Shown here: one piece after another, positions 18,530 to 26,825 of the stretch
How positions within the stretch are numbered: the first letter of the stretch is position 1
Layout: every line of letters starts with the position of its first letter
DNA from: CANKHA01 sp963731585
Lineage (GTDB): Bacteria > Pseudomonadota > Alphaproteobacteria > Rhizobiales > Xanthobacteraceae
Length of the DNA stretch: 64,000 nt
Assembly: GCA_963731585.1 (NCBI GenBank)
Contig: CAVSWC010000004.1
Span: forward strand, 1-64,000
Reading direction: 5' to 3'
Translations under genes and position numbers: made by a program
The notes under the pieces: generated by a model
Database searches by the model: none
Seen by the model: the letters and a program-made list of their open reading frames with translations, nothing else
Told to the model about the DNA's origin: nothing

Positions 18530-18780
18530 CTATGGATCCTTCATGACCTCCTTGCAATTGAACGCCTTGTCGCTATGCGCCGCGTTGAACAACGCACGAT
18601 CTGGGACGGAGTCCTGGAGATTTCCTCGACGACGTCCTGCAACTCCTGCCAGTAAACGGGATCGAGTTCGAGCTTTAGCTTGTCTGCCTCCGCGAGATAT
18701 TCGGGATCTTTCATGGTCATATCGAAGGCTTTCCGAAGCGCGGCAAACGCGGAACAATTTTTTTATTTCCCCTCTAGGGA
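18530..18780 (-). pseudogene. TctC C-terminal fragment
   Basis: Minus-strand translation gives FAALRKAFDMTMKDPEYLAE, ADKLKLELDPVYWQELQDVV and EEISRTPSQIV, the final helices of a Bug receptor. Nothing upstream corresponds to the rest of the protein. The reading frame also shifts near its end. It is a remnant of another receptor gene, seventh of its kind in this region. Confidence 0.7.
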
Positions 18781-18830
18781 TGGCACGACCAAGGGAACTG
18801 CGCCTCTCTGACCGCATCATCGCACGGTTT

Positions 18831-19184
18831 TCAAGGCCTTATTAAGCGAAATTCTCCGTGGCTCGCAAAAATCCTCTCTAGGACGTCGTGTAGAACGAAT
18901 CTCGCGTTGCTGGCCGCTCTTGTCCTGATCACCACGCCGACGACTTTGCCCGTTTTTCTGGATCAGCTTGAGCGCTTCGGTTTCATTCCACACCGGAATT
19001 TTGTGATCGCGCACTGCCTTGCGCAGTGACGCCGCGCGGCCGAAGCCGCACTGGTCGGACAGAATGTCGTTGTAGAAACGGTCGGCTGGAATTCTGGACC
19101 CGCGCGGCGAAACGAACCGCCGGAAAACGCCGTGTTGCCGTGCGGCACGTCGGCTGGCGACCCACCAAGCATTTTAATGGGGAG
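18831..19184 (-). pseudogene. FAD-dependent dehydrogenase fragment (fumarate-reductase/ketosteroid-dehydrogenase type)
   Basis: Across two frames the minus strand reads GGSPADVPHGNTAFSGGSFR, RAGPEFQP, DRFYNDILSDQCGFGRAASL, AVRDHKIPVWNETEALKLIQ and NGKVVGVVI. These are the conserved blocks after the FAD-binding loop in flavoproteins of the succinate-dehydrogenase/tricarballylate-dehydrogenase family. The GxGxxG N-terminus and the substrate domain are missing, and the frame shifts twice (one at GGG/C near 18933). I read it as a truncated gene next to the truncated TctC. Confidence 0.65.
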
Positions 19185-19279
19185 TGCGCTCTACCGCACC
19201 TCCATGGTACTTTCACACGCAGTTGCGCAGACGGCGGAGAGTTTAGCCCGCCGCAACTTTAGAAGTCAGTCTGCAAACG

Positions 19280-20317
19280 CTAATTTGAAACCAATGCCTT
19301 CTTGGCACGCTCGACTATGTCCGGCGGGGCGGAATAAAGCTCCTCAACTTGTTTCTGAAGGTCCTCACCGGACACGAGGCTGATATCGAGCTTCATGGTT
19401 TCCGCAATCGCGAGTAGTTCAGGATCTTGGAGCGCGCGGACAAATGCGTTGCGAAGGGCGACAATCCTATCAAGGGGAACCCCGGGAGGCAGAATATACG
19501 GTCGACCGAAATTTTGTTGGGTATAGATCAATTCCATAACACGCCTGTCTTCTGGGGACTTTGCGAAGTCGACAGTTAGGGGGACGCCCGATGCGGTGAT
19601 TTTGGGATCACCTTTGGGATTGTCCTGCGAGATGATCCGCACGAACCCCTCTTTGAGCCAGTTTGGGCGGATCGTCATGAATGACGGCAAGCCGATGCCA
19701 CAAATACCACTGACCTCATTCTTCTCGATCGCGAGGAAGATGTCGCGTGTACCTGGGTAGCCCGACACGATCTTGAACTTGCTCCCAAGCAGGTTCTTCT
19801 GGACTGTTGGCTGGTCGCGCGTAGAACCTCCTTCTGTACTCGCGCCGATAACGACTTCCTTCGACTGAAGATCGCCCAAAGTTTTTATCCCAGTGTCGGC
19901 GCGCAAGTAGCACATGTTAACTTCGCTGTTGGCACTCCCTAAATAAATGAGGCCCGCGGGATTATACTTGGCCGCAGAGCGTTCCTGTAATAGCTGATCC
20001 GTTATCGTTCCAGGCAAGATGGCAGCGAACACAGTTCCGTCTTTAGGAGCAACATTGAACAGATGCGCTGCTGCGACCCCTCCCCCGCCCCCAGGCATAT
20101 TGGAAGACACTATCGTTGGATTTCCAGGAATGTGTTTCGGCATGAACCGCGCCAGGAGGCGCGCATAAGCGTCATACCCTCCACCCGGAGCTGCCCCAAC
20201 AAGCAGACGAATGGATTTTCCTTTGTAGAACGCCTCTACGTTCTCCTGCGCGTGAAGCGCTGACGTTAAGCCAATCATCATAACGGCAGACAAACCGAAA
20301 TTTGCTATGCTTCCCAT
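19280..20317 (-). CDS. TctC/Bug-family periplasmic solute-binding receptor
   Basis: AGGGAG abuts an ATG at 20323 but lies six bases before the ATG at 20317, so the latter (MGSIANFGLSAVM) is the likely start. The signal peptide ends SALHAQ. Hallmarks are IRLLVGAAPGGGYDAYARLL, HIPGNPTIVSSNMPGGGGGV, APKDGTVFAAILPG, KFKIVSGYPGTRDIFLAIEK, PPGVPLDRIVALRNAF and a full C-terminus. It is uninterrupted, ~345 residues. The gene ends the accessory region and is transcribed away from the tRNA-Ile gene. No other transporter component is adjacent. Confidence 0.93.
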   Translation of the reverse strand: MGSIANFGLSAVMMIGLTSALHAQENVEAFYKGKSIRLLVGAAPGGGYDAYARLLARFMPKHIPGNPTIVSSNMPGGGGGVAAAHLFNVAPKDGTVFAAILPGTITDQLLQERSAAKYNPAGLIYLGSANSEVNMCYLRADTGIKTLGDLQSKEVVIGASTEGGSTRDQPTVQKNLLGSKFKIVSGYPGTRDIFLAIEKNEVSGICGIGLPSFMTIRPNWLKEGFVRIISQDNPKGDPKITASGVPLTVDFAKSPEDRRVMELIYTQQNFGRPYILPPGVPLDRIVALRNAFVRALQDPELLAIAETMKLDISLVSGEDLQKQVEELYSAPPDIVERAKKALVSN

Positions 20318-20501
20318 AGTCATCTCCCTGGACAAGCCGTTCCCGCGCCCAGTCCTATCTTCAGATAACTGAAGGCGGCACCGTACTATGCCTCGTTCGG
20401 CGGCGCAGGCCATCAGCTTCGGCCGGCGCGTTTCATTGACGAAGCCATTGACGAAGCGTTCAGCGGCGTAGATTTTTACCGCATAAGCCATTGAAAGTGC
20501 G

Positions 20502-20577
20502 TGGTGGGCCCGGGAGGACTCGAACCTCCAACCAGACCGTTATGAGCGGTCGGCTCTAACCATTGAGCTACGGGCCC
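20502..20577 (-). tRNA. tRNA-Ile (anticodon CAT, lysidine-modified type)
   Basis: Minus strand: acceptor GGGCCCG pairs with the 3' end, D-arm AGCTCAATGGTTAGAGC, anticodon stem GACCG/CGGTC with loop CTCATAA, T-arm GGAGGTTCGAGTCCTCC, encoded CCA at 20502-20504. The anticodon is CAT; the short D-loop and GGCCC-type acceptor resemble tRNA-Ile2 rather than elongator Met, so TilS would convert C34 to lysidine. The 3' end faces the accessory region at lower coordinates, the usual orientation of an island attachment site. Confidence 0.9.
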
Positions 20578-20754
20578 TGACGCCGACAAAGGGGTGGGAC
20601 GCGCGGCACGTTAGCAATGCCGGGCGGCGGACGGCAACCTTCGGAGAGGCGAGAGCCACCCCGGCCTGCGCTCCTTTTGCCAGGCCGCTCCGCCCTCTTG
20701 ACCGCGCCACCGCGGAGGCGTTCCCTTTGGCGCATTATACAGGGAGCGGCAGCC

Positions 20755-21306
20755 ATGGCGGAAACGAGCACGATCTGCAAATTCGGCTGGAAAGCGCAGG
20801 AATTCGCGCTCACGGGGACGGACGGCAAGACCTGGCGGTTCGCCGACGTGCGCGGCAAGAACGGCACGCTGGTCATCTTCCTGAGCAACACCTGCCCCTA
20901 TGTGCAGGCGGTGATCAGCCGGATCGTGCAGGAAGCCAAGGCGCTGCAAGGGATCGGTATCGGCGTGATCGGCATCATGTCCAACGTCGGCGATCCGCGC
21001 AACTCCTTCGATGCCATGAAGGAATTCGCGCCGCCAGAACGGTTTCACCTTTCCTTACGTGGAGGACCCGACGCAGGACGTGGCGCGCGTCTATGACGCG
21101 CAATGCACACCGGATTTCTTCGGCTTCAATGCCAAGGACGAACTGCAATATCGCGGCCGGCTCGATGCCTCGCGCCGCGAGCTCGTTCCTGACGCGCGCC
21201 GCGACCTGTTCGAGGCGATGAAGCAGATCGCCGAAACCGGCCAAGGCCCGGCCGAACAGATCCCGAGCATGGGATGCGGGATCAAGTGGCGCGAAAATGT
21301 GGCTTA
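20755..21306 (+). CDS. Thioredoxin-like/AhpC-TSA-family protein, one +1 frameshift
   Basis: ATG 20755 follows AGGGAG. The product reads FALTGTDGKTWRFADVRGKN, TLVIFLSNTCPYVQAV and GVIGIMSNVGDP, then, after an extra C near 21034, NGFTFPYVEDPTQDVARVYD, AQCTPDFFGFN and GCGIKWRE. It has a peroxiredoxin/TlpA-like fold with a single cysteine at the CPYV site instead of CxxC, and a conserved CTPDFFGFN block. The family is common in Proteobacteria as a cytoplasmic thioredoxin-domain protein of uncertain reaction. The restored length is 183 residues. It is the first gene on the core side of the tRNA. Confidence 0.82.
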
Positions 21307-21426
21307 AGAGGCCAGGCATGAATAGCGTGTGGCTCCGCCGCTACGCGGTTCTTTTTGGAAGTGCCCTGACCGTGGTAATGAAGGCAACGAGGCGGAACAC
21401 CCCTCTCCCACCCGCGTTAAAGCCGC

Positions 21427-23110
21427 ATGCCTGAGCTGGCCGGCGCCAAGCCGAACGTCTTTATTTGTTACGCAAAGGAGGATCACGCCTTTGCGCGCGA
21501 GGTCTTTGCAGCGCTGAGGGAGAACGGCTTCGCCGCCTGGATGGACCGGCCACCCGAAACCTTCGCGCTGGAGGGAATTTTGCCGGGCCAGGACTGCGCC
21601 TTGCAAATCGAGCAAAAGCTGAGCGAGGCCGATAGCCTTGTTGTGGTCCTCTCGCCGGCGTCGATCGCGCAGCAGGGTTATCTGCAGCCCGAATTCCGTC
21701 TGGCGCTGCATGCCGCCGCCCGGCGCAAGCTTCGCATCGTTCCGCTGCTGCAAAGCGCCTGCGAGCCTCCCGCCTTTGCGGCCGGAGGCGCAGCCTTGAA
21801 CGCGCTCGCCTGGATCGATCATTCCGCCCAGGGCACCGGCGCTCTCATCGCCGCGATCAAGCAGAGCGCGGCGCCGCCCAACGCGCCGCCCCCACTTGCG
21901 CCCGCGAGAAATTCCTCTGCGATCAGGCGGCCGAAAATCCGCTGGCGCGCTTTCGTGGGGCGCGTGCATTGGCGCAATACCATGGAGGCGGAGGACGGCC
22001 GGATCTATCTCACCTCCTGCGGCGCGCGCTGGAACCAGGATGACCGCGGCGATGGCGTCTATTGCCTGGACGCGGAAAGCGGCGCGCTGCGCTGGGCTTT
22101 TAATTCCGCCGGGGACGCCAACGAGGCGCTGATTCACGCCGACTGTGTCGTGGTCGGCACCGACGCCGGGCAGCTCGCGCTGCTCGACAAAACCACCGGC
22201 GCTGTTGCAACAGGAATGCCGGGTTTGGCACCCGATCTTTGCGCGCCCCTTTGCGCTGGGCGCCGGCAGCGACGCCCGGATCTTTGCCATCAGCCATAAG
22301 GGCGTCGTGCTGATGACGCGTCCCGGCGCGGATAAAATCGCTGAAGTGGCAACCCTGCCCTTTCCGGTGCGCGCCAACCCCGCGGTGAGCGCGGATGGGC
22401 GCTTCGCCGTGCTGTTCGGCGAGAGCGGCGAGATCGCACGTGCCTGGCGTGAGGATGGTGCGCTCAAATGGGAGCAGCTCGCGGCCAAGACTTATCTGCC
22501 GCCCGGCGCCCCGGCGCGCCGCAACGCCGGCCTCGTCGCCGCGCCTGTCTTCGCGGGCGAGAGCGTGATCGGCGGCGCCACCCGCGACAGTTATTACAGC
22601 GCGCCCGCCTTGTTCCGCTACGACCTTGCCGGGAAAAAATTTCTCTGGGGCGAGCGCGAACAGGAACCGCGTGACAAGGACAATCCCTTCGGAAATGTGC
22701 GCAGCCGGCCGCTGGTGATGGGCGATCAAGTCATCTTCGCCCCGGCCTATGCAGCAGCGCTTTACGCGGCTGACAAAGAGACCGGAGAGATCCGCTGGAG
22801 GATCCAGGTCGGCAAGGAGTTGCTGCAGCAATGGTCCTCGCCGGTGCAGGTGGATGAGCGGCGCGTGCTGCTGGCGCGCGCGGACGGCGTTCTCTATCAG
22901 ATCGACATCACGGCGCGGAAGATTGAATGGGCGCTGTCGCTTCTGGTGACGCCGTCCGAAGTGCAGGCGGCAAACCGCGCCGGCAAGCTGGGCCCGGGAC
23001 CATCGGAGGCCGCGCATAACGGCATCACCGCCACCCCGGCCTGGCACGGCGGACGTATCTTCCTTGGTACCACGGAAGGACAGTTGTTCTGTATTGAAGA
23101 CGAAAGCTAG
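21427..23110 (+). CDS. TIR domain fused to PQQ-like beta-propeller, one +1 frameshift
   Basis: Residues 5-140 are a TIR_2 domain: NVFICYAKEDHAFAREVFAA, LRENGFAAWMDRPP, a LPGQ loop, ADSLVVVLSPASIAQQGYLQ and PEFRLAL with the expected catalytic glutamate, then IVPLL. A proline/alanine linker (~150-172) leads to a beta-propeller made of PQQ/YVTN-type blades: IYLTSCGARWN, GVYCLDAESGALRWAFNSAG, VVVGTDAGQLALLDKTTG, PLVMGDQVIFAPAYAAALYA, ADKETGEIRWRIQVG and GGRIFLGTTEGQLFCIEDES. One extra base near 22208-22214 shifts the frame. There is no signal peptide. TIR domains cleave NAD or form scaffolds; a propeller is a plausible sensor. The gene is single and may serve immunity or signalling. Confidence 0.85.
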
Positions 23111-23134
23111 CGCTGATCCACCGGTCGAGAAAAA

Positions 23135-23158
23135 GGCTCTGCGCAAATGCGCAGAGCC
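23135..23158 (-). terminator. Intrinsic terminator
   Basis: Perfect 10-bp stem GGCTCTGCGC / GCGCAGAGCC with loop AAAT; the run of A on its left becomes a U-run for minus-strand transcripts. The side reading right has no T-run, so it mainly ends transcription from 23333-23629. Confidence 0.7.
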
Positions 23159-23207
23159 CTCAATCTTCCAAATAGCCAAATCTTCCAAATAGCCAAGCGC
23201 CTCACTC

Positions 23208-23294
23208 GTCATGCCCGCACTTGTTGCGGGCATCTCGCTTAGGGACGCAGTGCCTTGATTATCGGGATGGCCGGAACAAGCCCGGCCATGACGA
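23208..23294. repeat. REP-like palindromic element
   Basis: GTCATGCCCGCACTTGTTGCGGGCAT followed by GGGATGGCCGGAACAAGCCCGGCCATGACG: two hairpins whose outer arms CGTCATG / CATGACG also pair. Such elements are frequent between genes of Bradyrhizobium relatives. Confidence 0.6.
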
Positions 23295-23332
23295 ATGATC
23301 GCGGATTCTAAACCCCGTCTGGATCGCCGGTC

Positions 23333-23629
23333 TTAGGCTTTCTTGCCGGCCTGCGGGTACAGGAAGCCTTCGATCATAACCGGCACGGCATAGACGACGC
23401 CGCAGCCGACTGCGCCCGCCGCCGCTATCGGATACCAGGCACCGGCATTCCACCCGGCGCAATTATTGAACCCGCTGGCCCAATAACCGCCGGTCGCCGG
23501 CGCTTGCTTGCTCACCGTCACTTTGGTTTTTGAGCCTTTGCTCTTCTTCTTGGTGGCCGCCTCAGCTGGCGCGGCGGCAATCGCTAAAGCAATGGCGGAA
23601 ACGAACGCAAAAACACTGACTTTTTTCAT
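23333..23629 (-). CDS. Small secreted protein, unknown function
   Basis: 98 residues with a clear signal peptide (MKKVSVFAFVSAIALAIAAA, cut near AEA). A lysine-rich segment TKKKSKGSKTKVTVSK follows, then a Trp/Gly-rich part GGYWASGFNNCAGWNAGAWY and a hydrophobic stretch IAAAGAVGCGVVYAVPVMIE. The start has GGGGCG upstream. I do not recognise the family. Composition suggests a periplasmic or envelope-associated protein of the small Rhizobiales-specific kind. Confidence 0.7.
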   Translation of the reverse strand: MKKVSVFAFVSAIALAIAAAPAEAATKKKSKGSKTKVTVSKQAPATGGYWASGFNNCAGWNAGAWYPIAAAGAVGCGVVYAVPVMIEGFLYPQAGKKA

Positions 23630-23823
23630 CTGAACGCCCCTTGGTTTGACCGGTGATTCAAGACTGACGGGCGGAGTTTGGTTCCGAAAATTTTAAATGA
23701 AAAGGGGTTTAAATGAAAAGGGGTTAACGCCTTGGGCCTGGAGAATTCAAAGCCCCGGGAAAGGCTTGCTGCACTGCAATGTGGGACCTCGCCGGTTATC
23801 GAACGGTGGCATATACTCATATT

Positions 23824-24288
23824 ATGTCGCGGGCTTTTGTCAAAGAAGACGCCGCTGAGGCCTTCGAGGACCTGCCGGAACGGCCGGTTTCGGAGCATCC
23901 GAACTATGTCACCCCCTTGGGCTTGAGGCTAATCGAGGCAGAGCTGACGCGGCTTTCACTGGAGCACGCAGTGGCCATGGCGGCTGCAGATCGCACATTG
24001 CTCGCGAGGGCAGCCCGCGACCTGCGCTACTGGACTGCCCGGCGCGCCAGCGCCGAGTTGGTTCCGCCGCCGGCGGACTGCAGCGAAGTTCGCTTCGGCT
24101 GCACCGTAACGCTGGGCCGCGGCGACGGGCGCCGGCAAACCTTCCGCATTGTAGGAGAGGACGAAGCCGAGCCGGCCAAAGGCACTCTCTCGCATGTCTC
24201 GCCACTTGCCCGCGCCTTGATGGGCAGAAAAGTCGGCGATGTGGTGCCCGCGGGGCGCGATGAGGCAGAGATCCTCGCCATCAGGTGA
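23824..24288 (+). CDS. GreA/GreB-family elongation-factor-like protein
   Basis: 154 residues. The N-terminal half has NYVTPLGLRLIEAELTRLSL, a coiled-coil start similar to GreB, but a shorter coil with few acidic residues at the tip. The C-terminal FKBP-like domain has VRFGCTVTLGRGDGRRQTFR, IVGEDEAEPAKGTLSHVSPL and ARALMGRKVGDVV, clearly GreA/B_C. Canonical Gre factors enter the RNA-polymerase secondary channel and stimulate transcript cleavage through acidic tip residues. Weak conservation there suggests a regulator-like relative, as with Rnk or nucleoside-diphosphate-kinase regulators. A TATACT box seven bases before the ATG and no ribosome site raise the possibility of a leaderless transcript. 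Canonical greA is at 56427. Confidence 0.82.
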   Translation: MSRAFVKEDAAEAFEDLPERPVSEHPNYVTPLGLRLIEAELTRLSLEHAVAMAAADRTLLARAARDLRYWTARRASAELVPPPADCSEVRFGCTVTLGRGDGRRQTFRIVGEDEAEPAKGTLSHVSPLARALMGRKVGDVVPAGRDEAEILAIR

Positions 24289-24295
24289 CGACGAA

Positions 24296-24321
24296 AAAAG
24301 CCCGGCGCAAGCCGGGCTTTT
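24296..24321. terminator. Bidirectional intrinsic terminator
   Basis: AAAAGCCCGGC / GCCGGGCTTTT with loop GCAA between convergent genes 23824-24288 and 24340-24570. Strong stem with A- and T-runs. Confidence 0.85.
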
Positions 24322-24339
24322 CCCACGCGATCAGCTCAT

Positions 24340-24570
24340 TTAGTTGCTGCAGCAGACCTTGACGGTCTTCATGCCGGTTTCGGCTTCGGTCCTGGTCTTG
24401 AACATGCCATCGCCGACAGTCACGGTAGTCGTCGTGGTCGGCTTCTTGTCCACGATCATGCATTTCTTCGTCGTGGTATCCTGCACGACGTAATATTCCG
24501 TGGTCTGCGCGAAAGCGGTACCGCTCAGAGCGACCGCGAGAGCGCCTGCCAGGAGATAGGTTCTGTTCAT
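24340..24570 (-). CDS. Small secreted protein, unknown function
   Basis: 76 residues: signal peptide to GTAFAQT, then TEYYVVQDTTTKKCMIVDKK, a threonine run, and GDGMFKTRTEAETGMKTVKV ending CCSN. Proteins with this YYVVQD.TKKC.IVD pattern are short exported proteins of Rhizobiales with no known role; the cysteines could pair. GAGG lies upstream of the start. It is followed by the terminator shared with the GreA/B-like gene. Confidence 0.75.
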   Translation of the reverse strand: MNRTYLLAGALAVALSGTAFAQTTEYYVVQDTTTKKCMIVDKKPTTTTTVTVGDGMFKTRTEAETGMKTVKVCCSN

Positions 24571-24639
24571 GGGGATTTCCTCCGTTGTGAAGCTCGTATC
24601 AAACGCCGCTGTCCTTCGTCGGTTCCTGACGCAAAAGAA

Positions 24640-24664
24640 AAAGCCCGGCGCGAGGCCGGGCTTT
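24640..24664. terminator. Intrinsic terminator
   Basis: AAAGCCCGGC / GCCGGGCTTT with loop GCGAG, preceded by A-run and nearly the same stem as the terminator at 24296. It lies downstream of the DUF1236 gene on the minus strand. Confidence 0.8.
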
Positions 24665-24691
24665 CCCGAGAATAAATTTGGAGCTTGTTAG

Positions 24692-25099
24692 TTATTCGAG
24701 TACCTGGACGACCCGGCGGGTGCGCGGCTCGACCAAAACTGTACGATTGTTCACAACCGTATAGCGATATTGCGTGGCGCCGTATTGCGCTGGCACTTCG
24801 TAATATTTGATGCCCTGCTCCGGCAATTCCGCGCCGACCACGACAGGCTGGGCATAGGTGTAGGACGGCACATTCTGCTGGACGACATAGGTGCGAAACT
24901 GCGGACGGGTCGCGTCGGAAATGCCGCCGACAACCGCGCCGCCGACACCGCCGACGACCGCGCCGACCGGGCCGCCGACAATCGCGCCACCAACCGCGCC
25001 CGTCGCCGCGCCGGTCGCCGCGCCGCTCTGGGCATGAGCGGCAACGGGAAGCATCAAGGCGCCGAACACGGCGCCTGCCGTCAGGATTTTATTTTGCAT
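24692..25099 (-). CDS. DUF1236-domain secreted protein with glycine zipper
   Basis: 135 residues. The signal peptide ends AAHAQS. Residues ~25-62 are a glycine-zipper segment (ATGAVGGAIVGGPVGAVVGG). The C-terminal part QFRTYVVQQNVPSYTYAQPV, VVGAELPEQGIKYYEVP and YRYTVVNNRTVLVEPRTRRV is the DUF1236 repeat. These proteins occur in the envelope of Rhizobiales, often in several copies. Their role is unknown; a stress or membrane-associated function is suspected from the zipper. It is transcribed alone, with a terminator 28 bases after the stop. Confidence 0.85.
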   Translation of the reverse strand: MQNKILTAGAVFGALMLPVAAHAQSGAATGAATGAVGGAIVGGPVGAVVGGVGGAVVGGISDATRPQFRTYVVQQNVPSYTYAQPVVVGAELPEQGIKYYEVPAQYGATQYRYTVVNNRTVLVEPRTRRVVQVLE

Positions 25100-25216
25100 G
25101 AAATATTCCCAGGATCAGCCGGCGGCCACATGGCCGCCGCGCGTCCCAAAAGAACGCGCGCCGCACGGCAAGGTTCCTGCGCAGGCCGGCAAACAGGTTA
25201 ACGGTCCGCAAACAGG

Positions 25217-25615
25217 TTAACGGCGGGATCTTTCGGCATCGATATGGCGGCGCAGCAGGTAAAGATTGCGGCGGTTTGATTTCCAAACCAGGTCGAAAGC
25301 GTCGCCCAAAAGCGGCACCGCACCGACCACACCATCGATCGCGATATTGCCCAGCATGCGCCCGATCAGATGAATGGGCGCGCCGAGCGCGTGTGCTTCC
25401 TTGACCAGCCAGAGCGACAGCGCGGTGGTGAGCGCATCGCCGATGCCCGGAACGAGGCCGACCATCGCGTCAACACCAAAGCGCAAATTGGTGCCGGGAA
25501 TGACGAAGGCGGTGTCGAGCAGCGACGCCAGCGCCTCAATGCGCGCAATACGCTCTTCGCGCGTGCGTGGCCGCGAGAGATCGAAGGAAAAATCGCGCGT
25601 ATCGAAGTTGGCCAT
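25217..25615 (-). CDS. DUF4112-family membrane protein
   Basis: 132 residues. The conserved pattern ARIEALASLLDTAFVIPGTN, LRFGVDAMVGLVPGIGDALT and MLGNIAIDGVVGAVPLLGDA, followed by FDLVWKSNRRNLYLL, defines DUF4112. Two hydrophobic segments with G-x-G-D loops suggest a small inner-membrane protein. The function is unknown. It is divergent from the helicase gene, about 100 bases apart. Confidence 0.88.
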   Translation of the reverse strand: MANFDTRDFSFDLSRPRTREERIARIEALASLLDTAFVIPGTNLRFGVDAMVGLVPGIGDALTTALSLWLVKEAHALGAPIHLIGRMLGNIAIDGVVGAVPLLGDAFDLVWKSNRRNLYLLRRHIDAERSRR

Positions 25616-25713
25616 GCCTGCTAGATGGGGCCGGGATCGGCCGCTCGCAAGATTATCGCGGAGGATTTTTCCCCGGGGTTGACTTCGCGGTGAAATCTCC
25701 GCTGATCACGATC

Positions 25714-26820
25714 ATGCCGCAATTCTCACCGCATCAGGACGCCGCCCTGCGCGCCATTGCCGATTGGCTGAAGGCCAAGCCGGGCACAGGCGGGACGCCG
25801 CCGATTTTCCGCCTGTTCGGCTATGCCGGCACCGGCAAGACCACGCTGGCGAAAACCATCGCCGAAGGAGTCGATGGCGAGGTGAAGTTCGCCGCCTTCA
25901 CCGGCAAGGCCGCCATGGTGATGCGCAGCAAGGGCTGCGCCCGGGCCTCCACGATCCACAGCTTGATCTATCGCGCGCGCGAGAGCGGCGAAGAAGTTCC
26001 GGACTTCGTGCTGTGGGACGAGGCGCCTGCCTCGGAAGCCAAGCTCATCATCATCGACGAATGTTCCATGGTGGACGCCGAGCTCGGGCGCGACCTGATG
26101 TCCTTCGGCGTGCCGGTGCTGGTGCTGGGCGATCCCGCGCAGCTGCCGCCGATCCAGGGCGGCGGCTATTTCACCGAAGCCGAACCAGACGCCATGCTGA
26201 CCGAAGTGCACCGGCAAGCTTTCGACAACCCGATCGTGCGGTTGTCGATGGAGGTGCGCGCAGGTGAACGGCTAAAGCCGGGCGACTATGGCGACACCCA
26301 AGTGGTGCGCCGCGACGCCCTCGATCCACAGCGGGTGATCGACGCCGAGCAGGTTCTGGTCGGCCGCAATGCCACGCGCCGGGCCTATAATACCCGCATG
26401 CGCGAGCGCCGCGGTTTTGCGGGCGCGCTGCCGACGGCGGGCGACAAGCTGGTTTGCCTGCGCAACAATCGCAAAAAGGGCCTGTTCAACGGCAGCCTCT
26501 GGTCGGTGAAACAGGCGCCGACCACGCGCAAGCAGATCTTGAAGATGCGGCTTTTGCCGGAGGATTCCGGCAGCCGCACGGTCGCCGTCTCGGTGCGGCC
26601 GGAATGCTTCACCGGCGCGGTCGAGCAGCTGGATTGGCAGCTGCGCAAGCGCTACGACGAATTCGATTTCGGCTATGTGCTCACCGTGCACAAGGCGCAG
26701 GGCTCGCAGTGGGACGACGTGGTGCTGTTCGACGAAAGCTTTGCCTTTCCTGACAGCCGCGACCGCTGGCTCTATACCGGCATCACGCGCGCGGCACGCA
26801 AGCTGACGCTGGTGGTGTGA
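25714..26820 (+). CDS. RecD/Dda-like superfamily 1 DNA helicase
   Basis: 368 residues. Walker A is LFGYAGTGKTTLAKTIAE; GKAAMVMRSKGC.ASTIHSLIY is motif Ia; IIIDECSMVD is Walker B; VLVLGDPAQLPPI motif III; VLTVHKAQGSQWDDVVLF motif V and WLYTGITRAARKLTLVV motif VI. This is a compact 5'-3' helicase core close to phage T4 Dda and the C-terminus of RecD2, widely kept in Alphaproteobacteria. It probably works in DNA repair or replication-fork handling. The ATG at 25714 matches the start of similarity; a GTG at 25690 is possible. There are no frameshifts. Confidence 0.9.
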   Translation: MPQFSPHQDAALRAIADWLKAKPGTGGTPPIFRLFGYAGTGKTTLAKTIAEGVDGEVKFAAFTGKAAMVMRSKGCARASTIHSLIYRARESGEEVPDFVLWDEAPASEAKLIIIDECSMVDAELGRDLMSFGVPVLVLGDPAQLPPIQGGGYFTEAEPDAMLTEVHRQAFDNPIVRLSMEVRAGERLKPGDYGDTQVVRRDALDPQRVIDAEQVLVGRNATRRAYNTRMRERRGFAGALPTAGDKLVCLRNNRKKGLFNGSLWSVKQAPTTRKQILKMRLLPEDSGSRTVAVSVRPECFTGAVEQLDWQLRKRYDEFDFGYVLTVHKAQGSQWDDVVLFDESFAFPDSRDRWLYTGITRAARKLTLVV

Positions 26821-26825
26821 GTTGT

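Noticed and set aside
21304..23233. Long minus-strand frames opposite the TIR-propeller gene
   Set aside because: The plus-strand gene has clear TIR and propeller motifs; the opposite frames have none.
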